DNA of 64,000 nucleotides from Eleusine coracana subsp. coracana (taxonomy: Eukaryota > Streptophyta > Magnoliopsida > Poales > Poaceae), in contig CM064430.1 in NCBI GenBank assembly GCA_032690845.1, forward strand, positions 46,659,882 through 46,723,881, written 5' to 3'. A model generated the notes under the pieces. That model was not told the origin of the DNA, searched no databases, and was given only the letters and a program-made list of their open reading frames with translations. Made by a program: the position numbers and the translations under genes. This document shows positions 32,700 to 46,000 of the stretch, piece after piece. How positions within the stretch are numbered: position 1 is the stretch's first letter; each line of letters opens with the position of its first letter.

Positions 32700-35315
32700 A
32701 AAGACAACATAGTTCCTGTGTTTTCAACCTCCCATGCAACGAGGATGATGATGGAGTTGAGCACCTTGCGGTGCTCCCTTCCCGCACACCGGCTTGCCCG
32801 CCGCCACCAGAGCTAGAATGTGTCTTCTGTTGATGGTGCCAATCGCTCCATGCCAATCCAGTGGAGGACATGGAACCATATTTCTCTGGTGAAGACACAA
32901 TTTACAAGGATGTGGTTGATGCATTCATCGCTCTGATCACAAAGTGGGCAAGACGAAGGATGTGGCAGCCCCCGCTTCTGCAATCTATCCGCTGTCCAGC
33001 ACCTGTTCCACATCACAAGCTAAACAAAGATCTTAGATCGGAGGGGAGCCCATGTTCACCACTGCCTGGTGTGTGGCTCAAAGGTAGTGCCGCCAACGAA
33101 GAAACGATTGTAGGCCGATTTCGACGTGAACTCCCCAGACACCTCCGGTAGCCAAACATGTTGGTCAGGCTGGTCTTGGATCAAGGTAATTTGCATGACA
33201 CAATGTTGGACCTGGATCCATTGCCATATTGCGGGGACATATAGACCGCCGATGATGTCCGTCCACCATGCATTCTCCCGCAGCACATCGCACATTGTTC
33301 GCTTCTGCCAACCCCGACGTCTGACGAACGGCATAAGGTCCGGTGCTAGCTCAGGAATAGATTTGCCCGCAATCCACCTGTCCATCCAGAAACTCGTGGA
33401 CTCACCATTACCAATGTTGGTGGTGGTGGAGATGAAGAACATTGCGCTAGCTTGCATTGGAACTTGGATGCTCAACAATGACCATGTTTTGTCGGGTTGG
33501 GTTTTTTGAAGCCACAGCGAACGCATGCGCAACGCCCATGCCATCACAGTGAGGTCATGCAGACCAAGACCTCCAAAATTGAGAGGTCGAGTCACCCTCT
33601 GCCAGGACAAGGGGCAATGACCGCCATGCAACTGTTGCCTCCCCCTCCAAAAGAATTTCCTCCTGTGCTTATCGATGGCCAAGACCAACCATTTAGGCAC
33701 GTTAATGGCGAGCATTAAGTAGATTGGGATGGTGGTTATCACGGCTTTTACCAGGATGAGGCTCCCTGAACTTGCCATGAGGGACGCCTTCTAGGCGGGC
33801 AGCTTATCTGTAGCCCTGTTGACGTAGGGTTGCAGGTCTGCTGCGGTGAGGCGCCGAACTAAGAGTGGAAGACCCAGGTACTTGCAGGGGAAGGTCCCAA
33901 GTTCGCATGGCGTATGCTGCTGTATTGCTAACAAATCTTCATCGGCACATCTGATCGGAACTATAGAGGATTTAGCCATGTTGGCGTGGAGGTCAGTGGC
34001 GTTCCCGAATTTGTGCAGCAAGGCTTTAACAAAGTCGAGTTCGTCTGAAGTCGACGTGGCGAAGAGGACAACATCATCTGCGTACAACGACAAACGGTGT
34101 TGTACTGGTTTCATCGCCAAAGGTTGAAGGAGTTGCAGCTGTTCTGCCTTGGAGAAGAGGCTGCTGAGAACGTCCATTGCAATTACGAAGAGCATCGGTG
34201 AGACTGGATCTCCCTGGCGCAAGCCTCTTCTGTGACGTATCTGCTGCCCGGCTCACCATTAAGAATCACCTTGGTGGAGGAGGTGTAGAGCAATGCAGAT
34301 AACATGCTCCTCCATATTGGGCAAAACCGAGTCGATTAAGCACCTCGACAACGAAGGGCCAGGATATAGAGTCAAATGCCTTTGTAATATCTAGCTTCAT
34401 TAAGATCGTAGGTTGCCTCTGTGAATTTAGGAATTTTGTTGTGTGTTGAACAAAGCATGAAGTTGTCATGAATGCGATGGCCTCTGATGAAGGCACTTTG
34501 ATTCAGAGCCACAATGTTTTGCAATTTTGGAGCTAATCGATTAGCAAGAATTTTGGTGATCAACTTGCCAACACTGTGCACTAGACTGATTGGACGGTAA
34601 TCCCGATTTCCTTTGCATCATCCCTCATCGGTATGAGTACCATGAATGCAGTGTCGATCAATTGTAGCTTCCTTGTATCTCCTTTGTGAAGCGCCCCTAC
34701 CACCGCCATAATGTCCTGCTTTATTATTGACCAACAAGCTTTGTAAAATCTTCTGGTGAACCCCATCCGGCCTCGGTGACTTGTTACGGGGCAAGGCCTT
34801 GATAACATTGCAAACCTCCTCTTTTGAAAACGGCGTTTCAAGGTCTGCAAGGTCGTGAGGCTGCTCGTAGAATTCCTGTAGATTGAGAGTTTCATCATGC
34901 TGTTGCGGTGTACCGAGCAGGTGATTGTAGAATTCCCACAATGCATCATGCATGTCCTCCTGAGATGTAAGGATGGTGTCCTCAACCCTGAATGACGCAA
35001 TGAAGCTTTTCTATTGCCTGTGACGGGCATGGGCATGGAAGAAGCCCGTGTTAGCATCTCCTTCGGACAGCCAATCGTTCCTCGACCGCGCATGAATGAT
35101 GGTTCGGTGGAGAGAGGCAAGTGCCAGCATGTGTTGCTTGAGCTGAGCTCGCAGCCATTGCTCCTCCAACACTAGGGTATGCAAGTCTTGCGCTATGTCC
35201 AGCCTGTGCAATGCCTCTCTTGCGATCTCAAGTTGTTGCACCACGTTCCCGACCGTATGCTAGCTCCACGATTGGAGTGCAACTCTAGTAGCATGGAGCT
35301 TGGCGTGGAGGCGCT
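32700..35315 (-). pseudogene. L1 ORF2: reverse transcriptase and C-terminal zinc region
   Basis: Successive frames spell a LINE RT: NDWLSEGDANTGFFHAHARH (about 35090-35020), FSKEEVCNVIKALPRNKSPRPDG, SLVHSVGKLITKILANRL, NQSAFIRGHRI, KLDITKAFDS-type palm A (34400-34270), RQGDPVSPMLFVIAMDVL and YADDVV, the catalytic box (34090-34065). Then FPCKYLGLPL, the thumb-like SWQRVTRPLNFGGLGLHDL (33640-33550), WLPEVSGEFTSKSAY, and a zf-RVT C..C...H...C region near 32990-32880. Many stops and frameshifts show a long-dead copy. It is interrupted at its 5' side by the Copia LTR starting at 35316. Confidence 0.9.
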
Positions 35316-37392
35316 TGAAAGGATCGTAATGACCGAGAGGGGGGAGGGGATGAATTGGCAACTACCACTATGTACCAAATTCGTCAATTCCTAAAACTGA
35401 CCACTCAAAACAACTCCTACACAAACCTAGTGGTGATCACACTAACAAGATAATGAACCTATGAACAGAACAACAACCTAAGCATACTAGTGGATCACAC
35501 AAAGGCAATACAACTCCTATGCAAACTAGTTACCAAAGATACGTGGAAGCAAACAACAAGCTAGCAAAGTAACCTACTCATGCAATGTTATAAGATAAGG
35601 AACTAGAGCACACAAGCATGAGTAACACAATACATACTAGGGTCATCAATCAAACCAAAGCAACTTCTATACATGCTAGTGATCAAGTATGAAGACTAAG
35701 TACTACTAGCAAGTAAAGAAGCCTATCCATGCAAGTTTACAAGGTAATCAATGAGAACATGATAAGCACACAAGCATGAATAGCACGGTATGTAAATGCG
35801 GAAAGTAAAACATCATATTGAGGAGTAGAGTAAGGGATGGCTCATGATTTTTTCCTGAGATCTCGGAAGGATGGCGCCTTCCCCTACTCCTCATTGGACC
35901 ACTCCCACCGGAGTTCCGGTCCCTCCCGCCACCAAGTGGAGTTCTCGCCCACGAGCCCGAAATCACTCCTAGAGTGAAGACATGGTGTGCGTCACCGCTG
36001 CACAAAGCACAAGCTCGCCTCCCTTGAAAACTTGTCAGACTCACTGAACCGACATGGGCGCTCACTAGCGATGCCCCTTTCACCGGCGGGCTCAAACTGT
36101 GTACAAAGATGTGACGACCTTCACAACCGATCATGATAGGCTCGATCACCGACACCTAACCAGTCTAGGTCTCACCATAGACCAAGAGTAACAATCTAGA
36201 TCACACCCTCAAGGACATCCTAGCCTTAGATGTGCAAGATGCTCAAGTTATTCTCCACTAGCACTCTCAAGATATGCAATATCTCCTCCTAGTGCTCTCC
36301 TCTTTTTCTCTTGGACCTTACCAAATGCTCTCAGGTAATCCACTGGCCAAGAGTTGTCTCCAAGACCCTAGCAACGAAGTTATATAGGTTCCCAACCTCA
36401 AACTAGCTGTTGCTCCATGAAGTTGTCTTTCTGGACATCCAGACCGGACTGTCCGGTCACTCCCAGACCGGACTGTCTGGTCACTCTGGAACGGTTCCTT
36501 GAACCATTGGCTGCACTTAGGGGTGAAAGCGGTGTGGATAATTTCTAAAACCGATCCGATTCAAATCTGATTTTTGAGGATATGGGGGAGCATTTGAGGT
36601 TTTTTCGCGGATATGGATAATCCGAATCCGATGGCATGAGGATGTAGGATAGGTTATGGTATTGACAAAATCTGATGGATACGGATAATCCGATAATTTA
36701 AAGTGGATTATCCGAATCTTATAATAGGATTATCCGATACTTTCATCGGTCCAAAATATATAATGTCTAGTGATAGTGTCGATGTGGCTTGACCATGTCA
36801 CTTAATATCCTATTGTATACTGAAGCGGACATACAACAAAGAAAAATAAGGATATATTTAATGTTTGCTTCAGACATTTTATTTTGTTTATCATACTTGC
36901 GTGATATTTCAAATATATAACACATATATTTTTTTATTTGTTATGAGTAATCACTTAAAAGATTGGATTGTATATTTTGGTTATGTTTCTTGGTGGTTGC
37001 TGTGATCATACATATACTTTGCAGATTTTCAATCAACATATATTTCTCTACATGAAGAGGTATCATCTGATAATTTAAAGTCCACTTCTGATCTCTCTTC
37101 GATCCGAATCCGTACCATCTCCAACATCCGAAAATATCCATATTCGCAACCGCATCCACATATTATTCGCTCTGATCCGAATCCGACAAAAAAAATATGA
37201 AGTAGGATGTGGAGAGGGTACTATCCGATCCGATCCGATCCACTTTCATCCCTAGCTGCACTATCTAGACAACTTTCCTGTACTGACCGGACCGTCCGGT
37301 TTGTTTCTATCACTAGTCCAGGAGCCTTCGTGCAATTGCTTCCTCTCTGCCATGTGCAAGTTCTACTGACCGGACCGTCCGATCTGTACAGA
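35316..37392 (-). repeat. Copia-A left LTR, truncated, carrying a hAT element
   Basis: It begins TGAAAGGATCGTAATGACC and matches the right LTR at 53434 closely, for example the GGATGGCTCATGATTTTTTC block. It stops at about 37390, where LTR-B begins, so its outer (U3-start) part is missing. With the 737-bp hAT insertion and its 8-bp duplication removed, it is about 1.33 kb. A minus TATA (CCTATATAACTTC) lies near 36375; GACCGGACTGTCCGGTC palindromes lie upstream of it on minus. Confidence 0.85.
36510..37262. mobile_element. Ac/Ds-like (hAT) non-autonomous element (36518-37254) with TSD
   Basis: The 737-bp element starts TAGGGGTGAAAGCGG and its other end reads TAGGGATGAAAGTGG inverted, the terminal type of Ac/Ds-related hAT transposons. 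It is flanked by perfect 8-bp duplications GCTGCACT (36510-36517, 37255-37262). The homologous LTR at about 54629 has one GTTGCACT at this place and no insertion. The interior has many GGATAATCCGA and ATCCGATCC words, a hAT subterminal feature, and no transposase. Confidence 0.95.
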
Positions 37393-39066
37393 TGTAACGA
37401 CCGAAGGCATATCGAGAGGGGGGGGGGGGTGAATCGGTAAGTCACTCATGAATCCAATTACTTCAATTCCACTACTTGAGCCTAACAAGATACGCAACCT
37501 AAACAATTCTAGTAGGCCAAGACCCTACACATGCTAGTGTACATGATATAGTAAAGTGCGGAAGCCAAACAAACTAGCCTATGTAAGCCACAATTCACCC
37601 TAGTCACTAGAGCACACAATTGCGGAATAGTAAAGAGAGGGTCAAGGAATGCTCATGATTTTTTCTCGAGGTCTCAGAAGGATGATGCCTTCTCCTAATC
37701 CTCGTTGGACCACTCTCGCCAGAGTCCCGGTCCCTCCCGCCACCAAGTGGAGTTCTCGCCCACGAGCCCTCAATCACTCCTAGAGTGAAGACACGGTGTG
37801 CATCACCACTGCACAAAGCACAAGCTCACCTCTTTTGAGAACTTGCCGACTTCCCGAGCCAACATGGACGCTCACTAGCGATGCCCCTTTCACCGGCGGG
37901 CTCAAACCGTGTACAAACATGTGACAGCCTTCACAACCGATCACGATAGGCTTGATCACCGACACCTAACCGGTCTAGGTCTCACCATAGACCAAGAGTA
38001 ACAATCTTGATCACACCCTCAAGGACACCCTAGCCTTAGATGTGCAAGATGTTCAAGTTACTCTCCACAAGCACTCTCAAGATATGCAATATCTCCTCCT
38101 AGTGCTCTCATCTTTTCCACTTGGACCTTACCAAATGGTCTTGGGTAATCCACTGGCCAAGAAAGGTCTCCAAGATCCCAACAACGAAGTTATATATGCT
38201 CCCAACCTCAAACTAGTCGTTGCTCCACGAAATTGTCTTTCTGGACATCCAGACCGAACTGTCCGATCACTGCCTGATCGGATTGTCCGGTCACTCTAGT
38301 AACGGCTCTCCCAGCCGTTGTCGCAACAGTGTCCAGCAATTTCCTGTACTGACCGGACTGTCCAGTCAGTTGACTGGACCGTCCGGTCCGTTTCTCTCTC
38401 CAGTCCAGAAACATTCTGCGCCGAAGCTCCTCGCTGCCCTACTGCATCCCTACTGACTGGACCATCGTGTCAGCAGACCGGACCTTCCGGTATGTACTAG
38501 ATCTCCTGCTGATAGACTTCTCGCTTCTCGTTCTAAGTTCTGGAAAACTCCCCGTAGTGACCATACAATCCGGTCTCCACTGACCCCTCTGTCCGGTCTC
38601 TATGTACAGAAGTTGAAACTTGTCGTCCTCGCTTGACTTCATTTCCCGGCTTCTCCGAACAGCTCCTTGGCTTCTCCACTGTCACCTAGTTCCTATAATT
38701 ACACTGAGCAACCTTGCACATCACCAACTAGACATAACCTAAGAGAATGACCTAGACCCCCTTGATAGTCTGGTTTTTCCTGTGGACTCAAAGTCCTAGC
38801 AACTAGTCAAGTGTTCCAAACACTTGCACCAAAGCTTGCTCTCTGCTTTGATCCATCTCCATCAACCCTTGGACTCCATCAGGTTCACAAGCCTCCATGC
38901 TTGTGTCATTGTCATCCATTGCCAAGGACACCGTTGATAATCATCATAAGATAGAAAGGTTTCCTACACGAACAACACTCGTGTAGATATTAGTCACATT
39001 TCATGTTTGTCATTCATCACCAAAACATCATACCTTGGGGTGACCTCAATGGTCATGATCCTTACA
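37393..39066 (-). repeat. LTR-B: second, diverged Copia 3' LTR
   Basis: A complete 1,674-bp LTR starting TGTAACGACCG and ending CCTTACA. It is related to the Copia-A LTRs but clearly more diverged from them than they are from each other. Its inner edge is followed by a minus purine tract AAAAAGGGGAAGAT (39067-39080). A minus TATA (CATATATAACTTC) is near 38192, and palindromes of the ACCGGACNGTCCGGT type lie at 38250-38610. Confidence 0.85.
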
Positions 39067-40275
39067 ATCTTCCCCTTTTTGGTGATGGATGACAACCAGT
39101 ACTTATGATGATCCAAAACGGACGAGCACGAAAGAACCAAAGGAAAAGACAAGATTGAAAGGCATACCTTGGTCCTTACCTTGGAAGTAGTCTCCCCCTT
39201 GAGATGTGCTAGGTGTTGAGGGAGAACTACCTACTCATTTAGCGCACTTGGATTTCAATCTTGAGCTGAAATTGCATCCGTCTTGGTGTTTTTGTAGTCG
39301 ATCTTGTTGATGTAGACACGCACGAAGGACGTAGATGCTCATGTCGGTGAAGGAGTTCATCTTGATGTGATCTTCATATTCCATCTCCCCGAATCTTCAC
39401 GTTTCTTCTTCATGTTCTCCACCCCCTTTGTGTTATCGATCGTCTTCATGTTCCTTCTCCCTCTAGGCTTGGCTTTTGGATCTTCATGTTTCTTCTCCCC
39501 CTTTGTCACCTATCACCAAAAACCACACAAAAGCATAACGAAACCAAGAGGCATAAAATAATTGGCAAGAGTTAGCCTAACTCTCCTTTTCACGGTGCTC
39601 CTCCTTGGTCGTAGTGGTGTTCCATCGTAGCTCCCGCTACACTTATGACTCAACAAATTATTTTCTCAAATGTGCAAGGGTTAGTCATTAGAGAGGCGAG
39701 AATGTATCAGCCACTTGTCTTTGAGCCGCGCGAATAGATTTAACCTCGGAGCTCGGTCGAACATGACTCAATGGGCATGAAGCATAAATATAACTATTCG
39801 ATCATCTAGAGAGTCATGTACTCACATTGTAAATGAGAAACTCCCCCTAGACACATGCTTGGAAGCATGTATGGTATCACAATGCAAGGATGCAAGAATG
39901 CAAATGCAATAAGTATACAATGCATGATGCGATGCTAAAGAGAAGGGAGAGAACCACTACAAAACAAAATGTCAACAACGAGTTGTTCCCTTCTTAAGCT
40001 TGCTCACAATGGACCATTCTTCAAAACCTTGGGTACGCCATGAACCACCTTTCCAAGCTTCCATGTCCATTGCTATCTCAAGAAGGTCCGAAGTCAACCT
40101 AAAAAAAAGAAACAAGCACAAACAAAGACACAAACACAAACAAACAAACTCTATACATATTTACAAGAGACAAGCTCAAGAGTTACTCATGTGAAGTTGG
40201 AGAGGTTGAAAACATTTAGTTCTCCCCTTAGCTTGTTGAAGGTCTTCTCATCGAGTGGCTTGGTAAAGATATCCG
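39067..40275 (-). other. Copia spacer between 3' LTR and RNase H
   Basis: It holds the purine tract, then non-coding sequence. No ORF with support is seen. Confidence 0.65.
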
Positions 40276-41848
40276 CTAATTGTTCATGAGTTCGCACGCT
40301 CCCAACTCGATGTCCTTCTTCTCAACATGGTCACTTATGAAGTGATGCCTCACTTGAATGTGCTTTGCATCACCATGATCTCCTGTCTTGAGGGCCATCT
40401 TGATTGCTGCCTTACTATCACAATATAGTGGCATTTGAGTATAGTTGAGACTATAGTCCGAGAGTGGTTGCCTCATGTATAGAAGTTGTGCACAACATGC
40501 TCCCACCGCCATATATTCCACTTCGGCGGTAGATAGAGCCACCAAGTTTTGCTTCTTTGAGCTCCAAGATACTAGAGATCTTCCAAGAAATTGGTAACCT
40601 CCTAATGTACTCTTTCTATTCACTTTGCAACCCGTGAAGTCCGAATCCGAATACCCAAGTAGCTCAAAGTTTGTTCCTCTAGGATACCATAGGCCTATCA
40701 TAGGTGTGTACTTGAGGTATCTCATTATTTCTTCACGGCCTTCAAGTGTGACTCCTTTGGATTTGCTTGATAGTGTGCACATAAGCACATACTAAACACG
40801 ATGTCCGGTCTTGAAGTAGTAAGATAGAGCAAAGACCCAATAATTGATCTATAGAGCTTGGGGTTAACATGTTTCCCATTCACATCATCATCCAAGAGTT
40901 TGCTTGTAGCCATAGGAGTGTGTAAGGGCTTGCAATTCTCCATGTTGAATCTCTTGAGAAGGTCCTTAGCATATTTCTCTTGATAGATGAAGTTCCCTTC
41001 TCTCAATTGCTCGACTTGAAAGCCGAGGAAAACATGCAACTCTCCAATCATTGACATTTGGAATTCCCTAACCATCATCTCTCGAAACTCTTCATTGAAC
41101 TTCTCATTGGTTGACCCATAAATGATATCATCCACATAGATTTGGGACACAAAGAGATCCTTCCCAACATGCCTCGTGAACAAGGTGCTATCAATGCTTC
41201 CAGTTATGAATCCATTTTTGAGTAGGAAGTCCCTCAAGTGTTCATCCGATGACCTTGGTGCTTGCTTGAGACCATAGAGAGCTTTCTTCAATTTGTACAC
41301 ATGTCTTGGATGTTTTGGGTCCTCAAACCCCAGAGGTTGTTCCACATAGACTTTCTCATTGATCTCTCCATTCAAGAAATCACTTTTGATATCCATTTGA
41401 AAGAGCCTGAAGCCATTGTGTGAAGCATAGGGAAGCAAGATCCGAATAGCTTCAAGACGGGCCACGGGAGCAATGGTCTCTTCAAAGTCAATCCCCGCCA
41501 CTTGAGAATATCCCTTAGCCACTAGGCGAGCCTTGTTTTTGACAATTGCTCCTTTCTTATCTTGCTTGTTCTTGAAGACCCACTTGGTGCCAACCATATT
41601 ATGATTCTTGGGCCTCTCAACCAATTTCCATACTTTGCACCTCTTGAAGTTGTTCAACTCCTCTTGCATTGCAATAACCCACTTGTGATCATCCATAACT
41701 TCATCAATGTAGTGGGCTCAATCATAGAGACAAAAGAGAAGTTCTCAATTTCAACAATGGCCTCATCATCATTCTCTTCACTCACATAGTTGGGCTTATA
41801 TTGATTTCTCCTTGTCTTTATCCCTCGAGATAGACTCCCAATGATCAA
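40276..41848 (-). pseudogene. Copia-A/B pol: reverse transcriptase and RNase H
   Basis: The RT starts with WVIAMQEELNNFKRCKVWKL and includes GTKWVFKNKQ, ARLVAKGYSQVAGIDFEE, QMDIKSDFLNG (usually SAFLNG) and the catalytic YVDDI (about 41140), then GELHVFLGFQV and SIIGSLLYLTTSRPDI (to 40725). RNase H follows in another frame (40788-40276): GYSDSDFTGCKVNRKST, LVSWSSKKQN, ALSTAEVEYMA and KHIQVRHHF. The C-terminal TKPL motif is out of frame. Upstream, the linker segment (41848-41654) is interrupted by the Gypsy insertion at 41884. It continues at 50499 with the integrase end. Confidence 0.92.
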
Positions 41849-41884
41849 GTCTTGTGAGTGATCTTTGTTGATGGCTTTGGGTCT

Positions 41885-42256
41885 TGTCGAAGCTTGAGAT
41901 CGGCAGTAAATATATAGGGCTACGTCGAGACTAAGAATTATGATGGTTAACCCAAGACATCGAGTTTATACAGGTTCGGGCCCTCTTGAGGAGAGTAAAA
42001 ACCCTGCATCCTGTATTATGTGGTTTGTATTGATGTTGTGTCCTCCTCGATGGGGGTACCCTGCCGCCTTATATATCCAGTCAGCAGGGGGGTACATAAA
42101 GAGTCCTACTCATAATCCATAAGGATTAACATGGAAAGTCTATCTCTAAATGCCTTGTGCTCCAAGTCGAGTAGGTTGGCTTCCTTGTTGATAAAGTCCT
42201 CGGTCGGTTACCAACTTAGTCTTATCTGAGGATACCCGTAGAACAAGTATCCCACA
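41885..42256 (-). repeat. 3' LTR of the nested Gypsy element
   Basis: On minus it starts TGTGGGATACTTG right after the purine tract GAAGCACTCGGGGGCTGC (42257-42274) and ends CTTCGACA. A minus TATA (GGATATATAAGGCGG) lies near 42070. Its GGGCCCGAACCTGTATAAA block is shared with the solo LTR at 17694. Confidence 0.88.
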
Positions 42257-43048
42257 GCAGCCCCCGAGTGCTTCCTGATTTTTGAGCATTGATTCTTCGA
42301 ATGATCTTCAATGTTGATCATAAATTAGGAAGGCCTCTTTGTTGAAGTTCCTGATAGATCTGGTGCATCGGTCAGGTGCACCTGATCAGGGGTAGCCTTC
42401 GACTCTTATATAATTTGGGGACCGACAAATAAGGCAAGAGTCTAATTATATTAGCTTTTATTATTTTGTTGTATGGAGTTTACTCAAACTATCAAGCTTG
42501 AGCTTAATAGACCGCTGATCATCAAACCAGTCCATCAACTTGCAAGATTTCAATCTTGCCGACCGATTATCAAAAAGGCCGAGTGATGTATACTATCTTT
42601 CGAGTGACTTATCGGTCTAAATTCCATGACATCAATCATGTTTAGTCCTTTTGAAGTAGTATGACATCAATCATACGGTGGTATTAAGCTAAATGACATC
42701 AATCATAGCATAGCTTTTCCCTGATAATTTATCATTCAATTTATCCATAAGTCCAGATTTGGCAATTTAATTATTGACTTCAATCAATAACATAACCTTT
42801 GAACTTATATCCATACAACCCTCAAGTCCCTTGCTACATAATCATCAAGCCATGTAGATACGACAAGTATTTTTAAATGGTTTGGCCATTGCTTCTCATC
42901 AAAGAAGCCCCCGAGACTTTTGCTTAGGGTTTAATAGCTTTAAACCTTTTTAAAGATCAAAGCTTAGGGTTAATTTTTATTAACCCAGATAATTTTTACC
43001 ACTGTACGGCCCATCTAGCCCATGGGACCCTTAGGTCAAAAGCAAAGG

Positions 43049-46000
43049 TATAAAAGACGATGAGGGGTTGACTATTAGTCCATGCCGCCACTTTGCGCCC
43101 AGACTCTTCGTCTTCCTCGCGCCTCCTCTGCTCCCAGTGACGCCTCTGCTTCTCTGGCTAGGGCTAGCTCATTTCGTCCAGCCATCGCAGATCTCGCCGC
43201 CCTTAGCTCCCGAGCTTCTGCTAGGGTTTGGTGCTCGATCTGCCGCGCCAAAACATTTGCTGTCATGGGTCGCAAGAAGGCTTCCTCCTCAACTCCAGCT
43301 GCCGCCGCCGGGTCCTCGTCATCGGAAGTCGAGATCCCTGAGCAGCTCAAGGAATTTTCAAAGAGCAGCTTCTCCAACGCGGATCTGAGAAAGATGGTGA
43401 TGGACGGCGTCCTTCCCGAGCAAGCTCGGATCGATTGGAAGGTACCCCAAGAATCTTGCCCCATCCCTATTCACAAGCAGATCATCGTATTTCACTCATT
43501 CTTCAAGCATGATTTCGGAGTCCCCTACTGCAGCTTCTTGCGCGGGCTCCTGTTCTTATGGGATTGAGCTCATCAACCTCAATCCCAACTCGATTCTGCA
43601 CATCGCCATCTTGGTGCATCTATGCGAAGCATTCTTGGGCACTCTTCCCCATTTCAATCTGTTTTGCCATCTGTTTGTTCTCCGACCGCTACCGACCAAG
43701 GAGAATCGAGTGGCCATAGGTGGCGTCGGCATCTAGTTGCGCAAAAAAGAAGCCTATATCAATGTGCCATTGAAGACTGGGAACAAGAACTGGAATGACG
43801 AGTGGTTCTACTATGACAACCCTCCCCCTGTTTTTGCCGACTTCACTGGTGCTAAGGGAATTCCCCTAGCGCAATGGACTGAGAAGCCTGATCCGACCGA
43901 CCCTCAGGTGGTCGCTCTGCAGAAGAAGATTGTAGACTTGAAGGCTGAAGGCATTGATGGAATTACCGTCGCTAAAAGCTTCATAGTACGTAGAGTGCAA
44001 CCCCTGAAGCTTCAAAGTCACCCGACATGGAATTATGTCAGTGATGACGAGACCAGGGAGATTCCTGACCCTCCTAATGGCGAGCTTTGCCGAAGGCGCC
44101 TATCGAAAATGTTTGAAGGAGATATCCTTCAAGATTACTCTTTGATTGAGAAGGCGTACAACAAGGGCACTATGCACGCCTGAGTAAGCTTCAATCTCAC
44201 TTTGAGAAATTCTGTGATTATCTTATTTTGATATTCTGCTTGATGTCTTTTCATTTATGCAGGTTCTAGATACCTACATACCCCATCCTCCGCTCCCTTC
44301 GACCGACACCAAGGGACCGGATTATGTCGAGAAGTCGCAACAGACCAGTGCTGGAGGCTCAATCTCATCAGCAAGCGCTCAACCTAAACTTGTTGATCGA
44401 GTCATTACCCTGCCTTCCCCCACTCGGCTTGTAAAGTAGCATGTCATGCGTCAAAGGTAGTATGTTGGGGATCAGGGTGATGATGACGAAGAGATGGCTC
44501 CAGATGCAGGTCAGCCAACTCCTGGTGACTCCGACCGACCTTCAAGCCAGTCGGAGCCCCCGAGCAAAACGTCGAGTGATGTAGGAGGTGTGCAGAAGAC
44601 TGATGAAGCTAACAAATCTTCCCAAAAGAGGAAGGAGACTGATTCTCAATCAACTTCTTCAAAGAAGAGACTTTGCCGAATCAAAGTCAAGAAAGCTTCC
44701 AGGTTAAACTCTAAACCCTTCGATCCTTGCTTACTGTGGCTATCAAACATAATGCTACTTAATCATCTTATCCTCTGATAGTGACATCGGTCGGATGAGT
44801 GATACTGAGGAGTACCCAAGAGTCTGAAGATACTCGGTCGGGTCCTCCGCCTCGTCCGACCAACTTGCCAAAGCCGGTCGGCAAGTCATCAAACACGCCG
44901 ACCAAAGTGGATAAGTCTTCAGATAAGACAGTTCCCGCCTCCACTCCAAAGCCAGCGCCACAACCCGCTCCAGTCGACGTTCCTTCACCTCTTGATAAAG
45001 GTAAGGTGACATTGTCTGCAGATACACTTAGTCGGCCTAAAGTGGAGGATGCGGAGATAATATATCAACATCGAGACGCCAACAAGGTACTTCAATACCC
45101 TGCTCTTAGCTTTGTCTCAATTTTATCCTTAAACTTATCCATCATCTATTTATCAGAAAATGTGTGCTCTTGTGGAGAGAAAATAGGCTAGGGTGGAATA
45201 CCTTGAAGCCGAAACTTTTGGTATGTTCCAACCACACTTGTCTTCAACTCCCTATGTTTAGAACTGATATGTTGCTGGTACTATGATAGTCACCGGTCAG
45301 CGGCTCTCCCAAGCCCAGAAGCAGATTGATAAGCTGCAGACCGACCGGAGGGAGATGACCAAGGACTTAGAGCAAGGCCATGCGGATATAGCCGGTAAGA
45401 TCACATACCATCTATTTTTAAATAATCAATTAACCACTCTGACGCTAAAAGTTTAATATATGCTTTTAGCTCGTGATCAAAAGATTGCCGACCTGGAGAA
45501 GTTGACTTCCAATCAACAAAGATTTGTTGATGCTTTGAATGCTGAGAATTAAAACCTCTCCAAGTTGGTCGAAGATCAAAAGGCCGAGGTCGCTCGGCTA
45601 CAAAAGGAGTTGAAGGAGGCCGACTTGAAGATAGAGGACGCCAAAAGCATTTCTAAATCCTCCAAATGTAATCTTGCCAGTAAGCCCTTCATTACTTCTT
45701 GCATCTTCTTGAATCAATGTTTGATCTTTGTGACCAAAGAACTTCTCCTACAACTCTGTCATACGGCACTCAGAAGGCTTTGAATTATATTCATGCCAAC
45801 CAAGTGGAACAGACTGGCCACTCCTTGGATTACTTGCTGGAGCACGCGTCGGAAGCTATTGCTAACAACTCTCGGCGAGTGGCGACCGAGGCCGGGAGTC
45901 AGGTTCTTGCAATTTGCCAATCTTGGTCTATTGCTCTGCCATTGGACAAGATCAAGGAGGGCTTCAACCCAGACTTGACCGACGACCAATGCCAGTTGCT

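Noticed and set aside
43082..43567. Possible host gene starting at 43082 downstream of a TATA box
   Set aside because: It lies wholly inside a Gypsy element between integrase and 3' LTR and continues into a transposon-associated domain, so it is treated as element-encoded.
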